Assembly (NCBI GenBank): GCA_034430275.1
Contig: DAOUEW010000130.1
Coordinates: 1 to 53,904, forward strand
Direction of reading: 5' to 3'
Length of the DNA: 53,904 nucleotides
DNA from: JAUVXJ01 sp034430275
GTDB taxonomy: Bacteria; Chloroflexota; Anaerolineae; UBA7937; B3-Chlor
The notes under the pieces are model-generated. The model did no database searches. It had not been told where the DNA came from and saw only the letters and a list, made by a program, of their open reading frames with translations. This document shows positions 7,158-15,431 of this stretch, piece after piece (within the stretch, counting starts at the first letter, position 1; the number at the start of each line of letters is the position of its first letter). Made by a program: the position numbers and the translations under genes.

Positions 7158-8291
7158 GTGAAACTCAGTTGCCTGCAAGAGAACCTGGCGAAGGGCATCT
7201 CCGTTGTCGGCCGGGTGGTAAGCACTCGCGCCGTCCTGCCAGTGCTGAGCAACATCCTGCTGGCCACCGAGGAAGGCCGATTGAAGCTGGCAGCGACTGA
7301 CCTCTCCACCAGCATCACTTGCTGGATCGGGGCCAAGGTCGAGGAGGATGGCGAGATCACCATCCCTGCACGGTTGCTGTCTGACTGCGTGAGCACGCTG
7401 CCTCCTGCGCAGATCCAGATGGAGCTGGTGACGCGGACCAAGAGCCTCCATCTCAAGTGTGCCCAGTTCGAGGCCGACATCCACGGCATCGACGCGCAGG
7501 ACTTCCCTCTCATCCCTTCCGACGTCTCCGACCACAAAGTGACCATCCCTAGTTCCACCCTGCGCCAGATGATAGAACAGGTAACCCTGGCCGCCGCACC
7601 GGCAGACGAGGGACGCGTGGTGCTCACCGGCACGCTGGCCGAGTTTCGTGACTCCGAATTGACCATGGTGGCCGCCGATGGTTTCCGGCTCTCGCTGCGT
7701 AAGGCCGAGTTGAGCGACGAGGTGCAGGAGCCGATGGATGTGATCATCCCGGCCCGCGCCCTTCGTGAGCTGGCCCGTGTGAGTGTGGAGGAAGAAGAAC
7801 CCGTCGAGATCATCGTCACGCCCAGCCGAAATCAGGTGCTGTTCCGTTTGGGCAACGTGGAGATCGTCTCGCAGTTGATCGAAGGCAAGTTCCCTGACTA
7901 CAATCAGATCATCCCCAGCAGCTACGGCACCAGGGTCGTCGTCAACACCCACGATCTCATGCGGGCGGTGAGGATCTCCGTCCTCTTCTCCCGGGACGTA
8001 GCCAACATCGTCCGGTTGGAGGTGATCCCTGGATCCGAGACAACTCCGGGCCGACTGATCGTGGAGTCCACGGCCGAGGTGGGCCAGAACGTAGGTGAGC
8101 TGGACGCCACCGTGGAAGGCGAACAGATGGAGATAGCCTTCAACGGCCGCTACTTGATCGACATGCTCAACGTCATCGGCACCGAGCAAGTAGTACTGGA
8201 GGCCACCAACCCGTCGCGGCCCGGCATCCTCAAACCAGTGGGTGACGATAGCCTGATCTACGTGATCATGCCCATGCACATCAAGAAGTAG
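7158..8291 (+). CDS. dnaN: DNA polymerase III sliding clamp (beta subunit)
   Basis: 377 aa, the usual length, in three clamp folds. It starts MKLSCLQENLAKGISVVGRVVSTRAVLPVLSNILL, the standard N-terminus, and ends LIYVIMPMHIKK, matching the conserved C-terminal M-P-M of the protein-binding pocket. The start is a GTG at 7158 behind AGGAGG. The ring tethers the replicative polymerase and repair proteins to DNA. No dnaA lies beside it, which is unusual for dnaN. Its own strong promoter is at 7046-7074, and it is divergent from the PadR operon. Some 460 bp separate it from tyrS. Confidence 0.97.
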   Translation: MKLSCLQENLAKGISVVGRVVSTRAVLPVLSNILLATEEGRLKLAATDLSTSITCWIGAKVEEDGEITIPARLLSDCVSTLPPAQIQMELVTRTKSLHLKCAQFEADIHGIDAQDFPLIPSDVSDHKVTIPSSTLRQMIEQVTLAAAPADEGRVVLTGTLAEFRDSELTMVAADGFRLSLRKAELSDEVQEPMDVIIPARALRELARVSVEEEEPVEIIVTPSRNQVLFRLGNVEIVSQLIEGKFPDYNQIIPSSYGTRVVVNTHDLMRAVRISVLFSRDVANIVRLEVIPGSETTPGRLIVESTAEVGQNVGELDATVEGEQMEIAFNGRYLIDMLNVIGTEQVVLEATNPSRPGILKPVGDDSLIYVIMPMHIKK

Positions 8292-8475
8292 GCCCCGCCG
8301 CGCGAAACTGCGCGCAGCGGCATGCCACTCGTCGCCTACTCCTGCGTATCCACCCGTTCACCGTGGGAGTTGGTGACACCCGGTCTTTGCCTCCCCCCGA
8401 ATGTCACGGGCCACGCCCGGCAACCGCCTGGAACGCGAAAGCCCAGGGCTTCTTCCTCGCCACACCATCGGAGTC
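8292..8475. other. dnaN-tyrS spacer, upstream part
   Basis: No gene. GCCGC (8297) and GCGGC (8317) with intervening GC-rich repeats could form a stem just after the dnaN stop, but no T-run follows, so I do not call a terminator. Confidence 0.3.
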
Positions 8476-8504
8476 TTGCCACATTCGGCCTTGTCGCGTA
8501 TAAT
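8476..8504 (+). promoter_or_regulatory. tyrS promoter
   Basis: TTGCCA (8476-8481), 17-bp spacer, TATAAT (8499-8504). It implies a transcript leader of about 240 nt before the tyrS start at 8753. Confidence 0.75.
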
Positions 8505-8511
8505 CTAAGTA

Positions 8512-8752
8512 AGATCAGTACAGCGAGGTAGATGAGTGGTTCTCTCAGGGGCTTTGCCTGCACACTCTCCGGCCGCCCTGGTGCGGAGCGTCCACCAGTA
8601 CCTCTATTCCAGCGGATTGTAGCGCGCCTGCGGCTCTGCGCCGCGTCGCTACGATCCGCGTACCACTAGACCCACGGGATTCGTGGGTCTAAGCGTTTAT
8701 CCAGCCTGAATTGCCGACGACCTGCCCATGGGAGCACCGTGAGGAGAGAGAG
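8512..8752 (+). promoter_or_regulatory. Structured tyrS leader with three hairpins
   Basis: Three consecutive stems: CTGGTG/CACCAG (8578-8598); a 13-bp arm pair with one G-U position (8612-8624 with 8647-8659) enclosing a GCGGC/GCCGC inner stem; and a perfect 10-bp stem TAGACCCACG/CGTGGGTCTA (8667-8691). None is followed by a good T-run. The conserved T-box core (GGTGGNACCGCG) is absent. The leader may be an attenuator of an unfamiliar kind or bind a ribosomal or tRNA-related ligand. Structure is seen; function is inferred. Confidence 0.45.
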
Positions 8753-9982
8753 ATGAAACCCGTAGACGAGCAGATGCCGATCTTGATGCAAGGGGTCGAG
8801 TACGGCGATCCCCAGATGCAGGAGACCATGGAAGCGGAGCTGCGGGAGCGGCTCGCAGAAGGAAGGCCCCTGCGCGTCTACTGCGGCTACGACCCCACGT
8901 CCCCTGACCTGACCCTGGGCCACACCATCACCATGCGCAAGCTCCGGCAGTTCCAGGATCTGGGCCACGAAGCCATCTTCCTCATCGGCGACTTCACCGG
9001 GCTGGTGGGCGACCCCAGCGACAAGGGCAGTGCCCGCCGCCAGCAGACGTCCGAGGAGCTCGCCAAGAAGGCGCAAACGTACGTCGACCAGGCCTTCAAG
9101 ATCCTGGACCCGGAAAAGGCCATCATCCGCCGTAACTCCGAGTGGCTCAGCAAGCTAACCTTCGTGGATCTGATCGACATGGCCTCTCACTTCACCGTGC
9201 AACAGTTTCTGGCACGGGAGAACTTCTCCCGCCGCCATGCCTCAGGAGATCCCATCTGGCTGCACGAGTTCCTGTACGCCCTGATGCAAGGGCGCGATGC
9301 GGTGGCCATGGAAACAGACGTGCAGTTGGGGGGCACCGAGCAACTGTTCAACCTATTGGTGGGTCGCAAGCTCCAGGAGGTCTTCGGTCAGAAACCCCAG
9401 ATCTGTCTCACCTTCCCTATCCTGGTAGGCACCGATGGGTACCTCCGCATGTCCAAGACGACCGGCAACTACATCGGCATCGATGAGCCTCCGGAAGAGA
9501 TGTACGGCAAGGTGATGAGTCTTCCGGATCACGTCATGCTGGACTACTACACGCTGGTGACCCGCTACACCCCGGACCAGATCGCGCCCATCAAGAAGGG
9601 GTTGGCTGACGGCTCGCTGCACCCCCGCGATGTGAAGATGGAACTGGCACGCGAGATCGTGTCCATCTTCCACGGTGACGAGGCAGCCCAGACAGCAGAA
9701 GATCATTTTCGCACCGTATTTCAGGAGCGTGACCTGCCGCCCGACATGCCCGAATACGCAATCGAGGGTCCCACCAACATCATCGATGTCCTGGCCGCCA
9801 GCGGTCTCACCAGCAGCAAGGGTGAAGCGAGACGGCTCATCCAGCAAGGAGGAGTCCGGCTCGACGGTGAGAAGATAGAAAGCATCGAGGATGTCGTGAC
9901 CGTCGAAGATGAAGCGGTGCTCCAGGTGGGTAAGAGGAAGTTCGTGAGGCTCGTGGCCTCAACTGATGGGGAGAGCAGTTGA
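8753..9982 (+). CDS. tyrS: Tyrosyl-tRNA synthetase
   Basis: 409 aa. I chose the ATG at 8753 (GGAGAG ribosome site) rather than the in-frame ATG at 8711. The class I catalytic domain shows the HIGH-like LTLGHT (residues 53-58), GDFTGLVGDPS, and the KMSKS-like RMSKTTGN. A C-terminal S4 RNA-binding domain (residues about 340-405) contains SKGEARRLIQQGGVRLDGEK. It belongs to the TyrZ-like subgroup, which charges tRNA-Tyr with tyrosine. The stop overlaps the TTG start of the next gene by TTGA. A long structured leader lies upstream. Confidence 0.96.
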   Translation: MKPVDEQMPILMQGVEYGDPQMQETMEAELRERLAEGRPLRVYCGYDPTSPDLTLGHTITMRKLRQFQDLGHEAIFLIGDFTGLVGDPSDKGSARRQQTSEELAKKAQTYVDQAFKILDPEKAIIRRNSEWLSKLTFVDLIDMASHFTVQQFLARENFSRRHASGDPIWLHEFLYALMQGRDAVAMETDVQLGGTEQLFNLLVGRKLQEVFGQKPQICLTFPILVGTDGYLRMSKTTGNYIGIDEPPEEMYGKVMSLPDHVMLDYYTLVTRYTPDQIAPIKKGLADGSLHPRDVKMELAREIVSIFHGDEAAQTAEDHFRTVFQERDLPPDMPEYAIEGPTNIIDVLAASGLTSSKGEARRLIQQGGVRLDGEKIESIEDVVTVEDEAVLQVGKRKFVRLVASTDGESS

Positions 9983-12015
9983 AGCAGGCCAACCGGCTCA
10001 TCCACGAGACCAGCCCCTATCTTCTTCAGCACGCTCACAACCCCGTGGACTGGTATCCCTGGGGAGACGAGGCGTTCCAGAGGGCCAAGGCCGAGGACAA
10101 GCCGGTCCTGCTCAGCGTAGGCTACTCCTCTTGCCACTGGTGCCACGTGATGGCTCATGAGTCCTTCGAGGACGCCTCCACAGCCCAGTTGATGAACGAG
10201 CAGTTCGTCAACATCAAGGTGGACCGGGAGGAGCGGCCCGACGTAGACACCATCTACATGCGCGCTGTGGTGGGCATGACCGGGCGGGGCGGCTGGCCTT
10301 TGACCGTGTTCCTCACCCCAGACGGCCAACCCTTCTTCGGTGGCACCTATTTTCCCCCCGAGAGTCGTCACGGACTGTCTGCGTTCCGACAGGTTCTACT
10401 GTCCGTGTACCGCTCCTATCGCGAGCGCAAAGAGCAGATCACACGCTCAGCCCAGGACATCGTCGCGCACATCGTGACCCAAGACCTGTCCTCCACTTCC
10501 CCAGACCTTGAGCTCAGCCCCCTGATCCTAGATCAGGCCGTGCGGACGCTCAGCCAGCAGTTCGATGCCACCTACGGGGGCTTTGGCGGGGCGCCCAAGT
10601 TTCCCCAGTCCATGGTGCTGGAGTTCCTCCTGCGCGAGTTTCACCGCAGCGGCAACACCCTGGCCCTACGTATAGTCGAGCGAAGCCTCGAGAGGATAGC
10701 CCGAGGGGGGATCTACGACCAGCTTGGCGGAGGCTTCCATCGCTACTCGGTGGACGAGAGATGGCTGGTGCCTCACTTCGAGCGCATGTTGTATGACAAC
10801 GCCCAACTGGCCCGCGTCTACCTCCATGCCTGGCAAGTAACCGGCAACAAGTTCTTTCGCACCATCACCGAGGAAATCCTCGACTACGTCGTGCGGGAAA
10901 TGCTCGATCCAGATGCCGGGTTCTATTCCACGCAGGACGCCGACAGTGAAGGCGAAGAGGGCAAGTTCTTTGTCTGGACCCCGGCCGAGATCCACGACGT
11001 CCTCGGTGACCAGGCCGAAGGATTCATGGACGCCTACGGCATCACCCCGAGCGGCAACTTTGAGGGCAAGAACATCCTGGAATTCGTCGGTGACATGGAC
11101 CAGCGTCCTGCCCTGGCGGAGGCCCGGCGCAAGCTCTTCGAAGCCCGCGAACAACGCGTCCATCCCAACCGCGATGAGAAGGTGCTCACTGCCTGGAACG
11201 GGCTCATGTTAGCTGCTTTCGCTGAGGCAGCTCGCGCTTTGAACCGGGATGACTACCGGGAGGTTGCCCAGCGCAATGCCGGTTTCCTCCTGCGCGAGCT
11301 AAGGCAGGAGAATGGACGGCTACTTCGTACGTGGAGATCGAATCCTGAGCAGGGCGAAGGAGCAGGCGACGCCAAGCTCAATGGCTACCTAGAGGATCAC
11401 AGCTACCTCATCGATGGCCTGCTGCAACTGTATCAGACCACCTTTGAACCGCGTTGGTTCGTGGCGGCCCAAGAGCTGGCCGAGACCATGATCGCCCACT
11501 ATCAGTCACCCGAGGGAGGATTCTTTGACACGAGTGATGACCACGAGGCACTCATCGCCCGGCCTCGCGACCTCCAGGACAATGCCATCCCATCAGGCAA
11601 CGCCATGGCTATCACCGTCCTGCTGAAGCTGGGCGGCTTCACCAACGATCTGCGGTACGTCGATATCGCTCACCAGGCGCTGGTGCAAACGCAACCCCTC
11701 ATGGCCCAGTATCCGCTGGCCTTTGGCCAGTGGCTTCAGGCTCTGATCTTCGCTTTGTCCCATCCGCGAGAGATTGCCATCGTCGGCGACCCAGAAGCCG
11801 CAAACACGCAGGCCCTGCTGAGTGTCGTTCGCAGTGGCTACCGGCCTTTCCAGGTCGTGGCTCTGGGAGCACCGGACCCTGACCCGGCTGTGCCGCTCCT
11901 GCGCAATCGAGGTCTCGTTGATGGCCAGGCCGCAGCCTACGTTTGCCGCGGGTTTGCTTGCCAGGCGCCCGTAATGGAGCCGGATGGACTTCGGGCGCAG
12001 GTGGAGTCGTGGTGA
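9979..12015 (+). CDS. DUF255 thioredoxin-fold / glycosidase-like protein (YyaL/SPATA20 family)
   Basis: 678 aa. It starts with TTG overlapping the tyrS stop (TTGA), so it is translationally coupled. The first 160 residues are the DUF255 thioredoxin-like domain (NRLIHETSPYLLQHAHNPVDWYPW, then SSCHWCHVMAHESFED with Cys52 and Cys55). The rest is the (alpha/alpha)6-barrel-like part found in the family, with FGGAPKFPQ, LGGGFHRYSVDERWLVPHFERMLYDNAQL and TAWNGLMLAA. The family is widespread, from bacteria to human SPATA20, and its activity is not firmly known. The CxxC suggests redox or thioredoxin-like chemistry. Length is normal. Confidence 0.93.
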   Translation: MKQANRLIHETSPYLLQHAHNPVDWYPWGDEAFQRAKAEDKPVLLSVGYSSCHWCHVMAHESFEDASTAQLMNEQFVNIKVDREERPDVDTIYMRAVVGMTGRGGWPLTVFLTPDGQPFFGGTYFPPESRHGLSAFRQVLLSVYRSYRERKEQITRSAQDIVAHIVTQDLSSTSPDLELSPLILDQAVRTLSQQFDATYGGFGGAPKFPQSMVLEFLLREFHRSGNTLALRIVERSLERIARGGIYDQLGGGFHRYSVDERWLVPHFERMLYDNAQLARVYLHAWQVTGNKFFRTITEEILDYVVREMLDPDAGFYSTQDADSEGEEGKFFVWTPAEIHDVLGDQAEGFMDAYGITPSGNFEGKNILEFVGDMDQRPALAEARRKLFEAREQRVHPNRDEKVLTAWNGLMLAAFAEAARALNRDDYREVAQRNAGFLLRELRQENGRLLRTWRSNPEQGEGAGDAKLNGYLEDHSYLIDGLLQLYQTTFEPRWFVAAQELAETMIAHYQSPEGGFFDTSDDHEALIARPRDLQDNAIPSGNAMAITVLLKLGGFTNDLRYVDIAHQALVQTQPLMAQYPLAFGQWLQALIFALSHPREIAIVGDPEAANTQALLSVVRSGYRPFQVVALGAPDPDPAVPLLRNRGLVDGQAAAYVCRGFACQAPVMEPDGLRAQVESW

Positions 12016-12098
12016 TGCTGCTCTGAGTATCGGACGTAACGCGCAGTATCGATAGCCAACGCCCCGTCCAAGACACCTGCATCCAAAATCGCCGAGCC

Positions 12099-12119
12099 GG
12101 CTGGCTCCGTTGCAGCCAG
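12099..12119 (+). terminator. Weak hairpin after the tyrS/DUF255 unit
   Basis: CTGGCT (12101-12106) pairs with AGCCAG (12114-12119) and is followed by TTATTAGG and later TTTTCTTC. It is a poor rho-independent terminator between convergent genes, given only because nothing better is present. Confidence 0.25.
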
Positions 12120-12122
12120 TTA

Positions 12123-12776
12123 TTAGGCGGCTTTTCTTCTTATTAGGAATACCGACACGGGAAACACAAACACCCAGCAAATCCTCGCCAAACCCGGGTC
12201 GAAGAACGCAACACCAACTGAGAACACGAGAATCGCAATGGTTGCAACAGGCACCCACGCTTCTCCCCATATCTGATGTCTATCAAGGAGAGGATCAATA
12301 AGGTTGTGATTGCGCGCCGCGTGCCACCAGAGAATCAGTCCAGATAAGCAAGCTAAGGTCATGATCAGGGCGTAGAAACCAGTAGCTGCAAAACTGACGT
12401 TCTCGCTTATGACCGCCGTTGGAAACGGTATAAAGGCAATCATCATCAACATGAGTGGGTTCAGTGACAGCAATTGATTGTCAACTCGCTGTATGTGGAG
12501 GAACTTGCGATGATGCGAAATCCAACAGAGACCTATAACCCAGAAGCTGATGAAATAGGCCAGATACTTGTGCCAAAGCCCGGCTAGCAACAAGAGTAAT
12601 TGACGGTCGCTAGCCGAATCTGCACCTGATGGCAAGCGAATGTCGAGTACCAAGAGAGTAATAGCGATCGCGAACACCGCATCACTGAAGAAGATAAGTC
12701 GCTCCAGCCCAAGCCGGTCTTCCGACACAGCGTCTGGTTTGAGTTTCTTTGGTGCTGTTGCTTTCAGTTTGCTCAT
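12123..12776 (-). CDS. TMEM175-family (DUF1211) potassium channel-like membrane protein
   Basis: 217 aa with about six membrane helices in two related halves. The first helix has the family signature FSDAVFAIAITLLVLDIRLP, equivalent to the FSD motif lining the pore of TMEM175 channels. WISHHRKFLHIQRVD follows helix 3. Bacterial members are tetrameric, modestly K+-selective leak channels. A ribosome site (AGGAGG) lies 12 nt upstream, rather far. The gene is visibly AT-richer than its neighbours, with codons such as AGA, ATA and TTG more frequent, and is flanked by empty DNA, suggesting horizontal gain. Its physiological role here is unknown. Confidence 0.88.
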   Translation of the reverse strand: MSKLKATAPKKLKPDAVSEDRLGLERLIFFSDAVFAIAITLLVLDIRLPSGADSASDRQLLLLLAGLWHKYLAYFISFWVIGLCWISHHRKFLHIQRVDNQLLSLNPLMLMMIAFIPFPTAVISENVSFAATGFYALIMTLACLSGLILWWHAARNHNLIDPLLDRHQIWGEAWVPVATIAILVFSVGVAFFDPGLARICWVFVFPVSVFLIRRKAA

Positions 12777-13400
12777 TGGAAACTCCGACCTCCTCTAGCT
12801 CCAATCGAAGAGTGCTACTCAATCTGCTCTCTTCACCAATCGCAAAGATAGCAGTATGCCCGCGCAGTCGCCATGCGTCCGCCACAGCGAGGCATCGGCT
12901 GACGTGCGCCAATGATGGAGCAAAAGGAATGAAGAGGGCTTCTATATGCCTATATCCTTGTGTGCGAGAAGTTGAGCATGAAGCAGGCCAACTATTGTAT
13001 AGGCCGAACTACTTTGGCCTGTCTATCCCCGTTCCTAGGCTGAACGGATTCGGTATGGCACCCCAGGAAGTTGACTTGTGCCGAATTTCGACCATAATAC
13101 CTGGAGTCTTGATGGGCAACCTGGTTACGGTGGAGCTCCGACGACGCCCATGTTATGCACCAGGAATCCTCTCTTGTCAAACGCAGGAACCAACCCATGG
13201 AAGAACTCCGCCCCAAGCAACTAGAGGAGCCTGCTCCTCACCACGGGGGGGCGGGCAGCGATGCGGTGATCGTGGCGCCAGGGCGCGACCTGCCATCAGG
13301 GGGAGTGCTCGTCGGCGGAGGCCAGGATTCTTCGTGATGGGCATCCGGCAACCCCGCCCTCTCCGCAGGTCTCTCACGGTGTGGCCACAGAGAGAAAGCT
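12777..13400. other. 624-bp spacer with recF promoter and a doubtful short frame
   Basis: The left 300 bp is AT-richer like the TMEM175 gene and shows no second gene. A plus-strand frame at 13197-13337 (46 codons, MEELRPKQLEEPAPHHGG at its start, AGGAA upstream) lies between the recF promoter and recF. It has no recognisable homology and may be chance. Nothing else is supported. Confidence 0.3.
13071..13098 (+). promoter_or_regulatory. Probable recF promoter
   Basis: TTGACT (13071-13076), 16-bp spacer, CATAAT (13093-13098). It lies 303 bp before recF, leaving a long leader. Confidence 0.55.
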
Positions 13401-14600
13401 ATGTTTCTAGCCCATCTATCCCTGACTAACCTCCGAAACTACGTGCGGTCAGAGATGGACTTCTCCACCCGCATCACCGTAGTGCGGGGCGCCAACGCCC
13501 AGGGAAAGACCAACCTGCTGGAGGCCATCTATTACCTGGCCACAGCCGGTTCGCCCCGGGCCCGCACCGACCGCGAGTTGATCAACTGGCTGGCCAACGA
13601 TGAGCCCCCGCCCTTCGCTCGCCTGGAGGGCAAGATCGAGGGCAGCGACGATCTGCGAGAGCTGAGTCTCGTGCTCCTCCTGCCAGACGACAGATTGCAG
13701 AAGGAGATCAGGGTCAATGGCGTCAAGCGCCGTGCCGCTGATCTGATAGGCCAGCTCAAAGTGGTACTCTTTATGCCTGAGGACATCGACCTGATCGCGG
13801 GCTCCCCCGATGCCAGGCGCCGCTATCTGGACAGTGCCATCTCGCAAATGGACCGTGAGTACACCCGCTCTCTTTACGACTACAACCGAGTCCTGGTCCA
13901 GCGCAACAGCCTCCTGCGCAGACTGCGCGATTTCCCAGGGGACCCCGGTCAACTGGAGTTCTGGGACCGGCGTCTGGCGGAGCATGGGAGCTGTCTGCTG
14001 GCTGGACGTCTGGCGGCTGTGACTGAGCTCAACGAGCTAGCACAGGATATCCACCCCAGCCTCACCGGCGGCCAGGAGCGGCTTCATCTCTTGTATCGAT
14101 CCAGCCTTCCTCTCGATGGCGAAGACTGGCCCCTGTCCTACCGTCAACTCTCCCTGGACGTGACACCCGGCATCGACGTGCCCGATCGTGCCTCCCTCAA
14201 GGCCGCCTTCGACGAGCAACTGCTGGCCCGCAGGCGGGAAGAGCTCGAACGCGGCATGAGTCTCTTCGGTCCTCATCGAGACGATCTCCGCTTCCTCGTG
14301 GGCGGAGTGGACATGTGCACCTTCGGGTCGCGTGGTCAACAACGCACCATCGCCATCTCCATCAAACTGGCCGAGATGCAACTGATCCGCTCCCGGTCGG
14401 GCGTGGAACCCATCCTGCTCCTGGACGACGTGATGTCCGAACTGGACGAGGAGCGCCGCCAGTACCTGATGGAGGCCATCCACGGCGATCAGCAGGCCAT
14501 CATCACCGCCACCGACCTGACGAGTTTCACACCCGCCTTCCTGGAACAGGCAGACGTGTGGAGCATCCGAGAGGGTACGATAGAAAGACTCGATCCCTAG
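13401..14600 (+). CDS. recF: DNA replication and repair protein RecF
   Basis: 399 aa, SMC-like ABC ATPase that helps load RecA at gaps. Walker A is GANAQGKTNLLEAIYYLA (about residues 30-47). The typical opening LAHLSLTNLRNYVRSEMDF precedes it. The ABC signature region reads TFGSRGQQRTIAISIKLAEMQL, and Walker B is PILLLDDVMSELDEERR near the C-terminus. The gene is normally beside dnaN, but here lies 5 kb away on the same strand. It is convergent with rsmG, with stops 13 bp apart and no obvious terminator between. Confidence 0.96.
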   Translation: MFLAHLSLTNLRNYVRSEMDFSTRITVVRGANAQGKTNLLEAIYYLATAGSPRARTDRELINWLANDEPPPFARLEGKIEGSDDLRELSLVLLLPDDRLQKEIRVNGVKRRAADLIGQLKVVLFMPEDIDLIAGSPDARRRYLDSAISQMDREYTRSLYDYNRVLVQRNSLLRRLRDFPGDPGQLEFWDRRLAEHGSCLLAGRLAAVTELNELAQDIHPSLTGGQERLHLLYRSSLPLDGEDWPLSYRQLSLDVTPGIDVPDRASLKAAFDEQLLARRREELERGMSLFGPHRDDLRFLVGGVDMCTFGSRGQQRTIAISIKLAEMQLIRSRSGVEPILLLDDVMSELDEERRQYLMEAIHGDQQAIITATDLTSFTPAFLEQADVWSIREGTIERLDP

Positions 14601-14613
14601 GTGGCCGCTGCTA

Positions 14614-15330
14614 CTACCCACCGAGGGGCCGCTTGGCGGGGATGCCCGGTCGACGGGGGTACCTGTCCGGCGTGGGGGCCATCTTGGCCACAACCACCAG
14701 GTGTCGAGCGGCATCCAGCCCCGGCACATCCAGCGCCCGGACCTCCGCCAACTCTCCTCCCAAAAGCGTCATCGCGCCACGTGCCGCTTCTACCTCCTCC
14801 TCAACCTCGCTCCCCTTCTGTGCCACGAACACACCCCCCACCCTGACTAATGGCAAGGCGTACTCCAACAGCACGGGCAGCGCGGCCACGGCGCGGGCCA
14901 GGGCGGCGTCGAAACTCTCGCGGAGTCCGGGCTCTCGGCCGGACTCTTCAGCACGTCCCCTGACCACGTCCACTCCCGACAGGCCCAGTTCTGCCACGAT
15001 GTGCTTCAGGAAAGCGGCCTTCTTGCCCATCGACTCCAGCACTGTCAGCCGCATGCGGGGGAAGGCTATCTTGAGAGGCAGACCAGGGAAGCCAGCCCCA
15101 GTCCCGATGTCTATACATGTCCGTCCAGCAGGCAGGCCCGTGAGCGCCTGGAAACAGGAGAGTGAGTCCAGGAAATGCTTGACCTGCACCTCTTCGTAGC
15201 CGGTGATAGCCGTGAGGTTGACCCTCTCGTTCCAGGCCACCAGCTCCCGATAGTAGAGCTCGAACGCCTGCACCTGTTCGGCTGTCAGTTCGAGGCCCCA
15301 CTCACGTGCCCCCGCTACGAGTTGTTTCAT
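14614..15330 (-). CDS. rsmG: 16S rRNA (guanine-N7) methyltransferase RsmG/GidB
   Basis: 238 aa when started at the ATG at 15330, the normal family length. Upstream in-frame starts would add up to 36 atypical residues overlapping the divergent gene. The N-terminus LTAEQVQAFELYYRELVAWNERVNLTAITGYEEVQVKHFLDSL is canonical. The SAM-binding motif is CIDIGTGAGFPGLPLKIAFP. The enzyme methylates G527 of 16S rRNA. rsmG genes are often near the replication origin beside parAB. No parAB is seen in the window. Confidence 0.95.
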   Translation of the reverse strand: MKQLVAGAREWGLELTAEQVQAFELYYRELVAWNERVNLTAITGYEEVQVKHFLDSLSCFQALTGLPAGRTCIDIGTGAGFPGLPLKIAFPRMRLTVLESMGKKAAFLKHIVAELGLSGVDVVRGRAEESGREPGLRESFDAALARAVAALPVLLEYALPLVRVGGVFVAQKGSEVEEEVEAARGAMTLLGGELAEVRALDVPGLDAARHLVVVAKMAPTPDRYPRRPGIPAKRPLGG

Positions 15331-15431
15331 CCGCCTGCCTCGTTGCGATTCTATCACGCGGGCTGGAACTCCGCCAAGGTCCATGGACCTCTCTTTGCCC
15401 TTCGGCGGTACCTGTGGTAGCATGATCTGCC

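Noticed and set aside
8512..8752. T-box riboswitch for tyrS
   Set aside because: No GGTGGNACCGCG core and no terminator with T-run, although the leader is structured.
6862..8752. Replication origin (oriC) around dnaN
   Set aside because: No cluster of TTATCCACA-type DnaA boxes or AT-rich unwinding element; a lone TTTATCCAG near 8695 is not enough.
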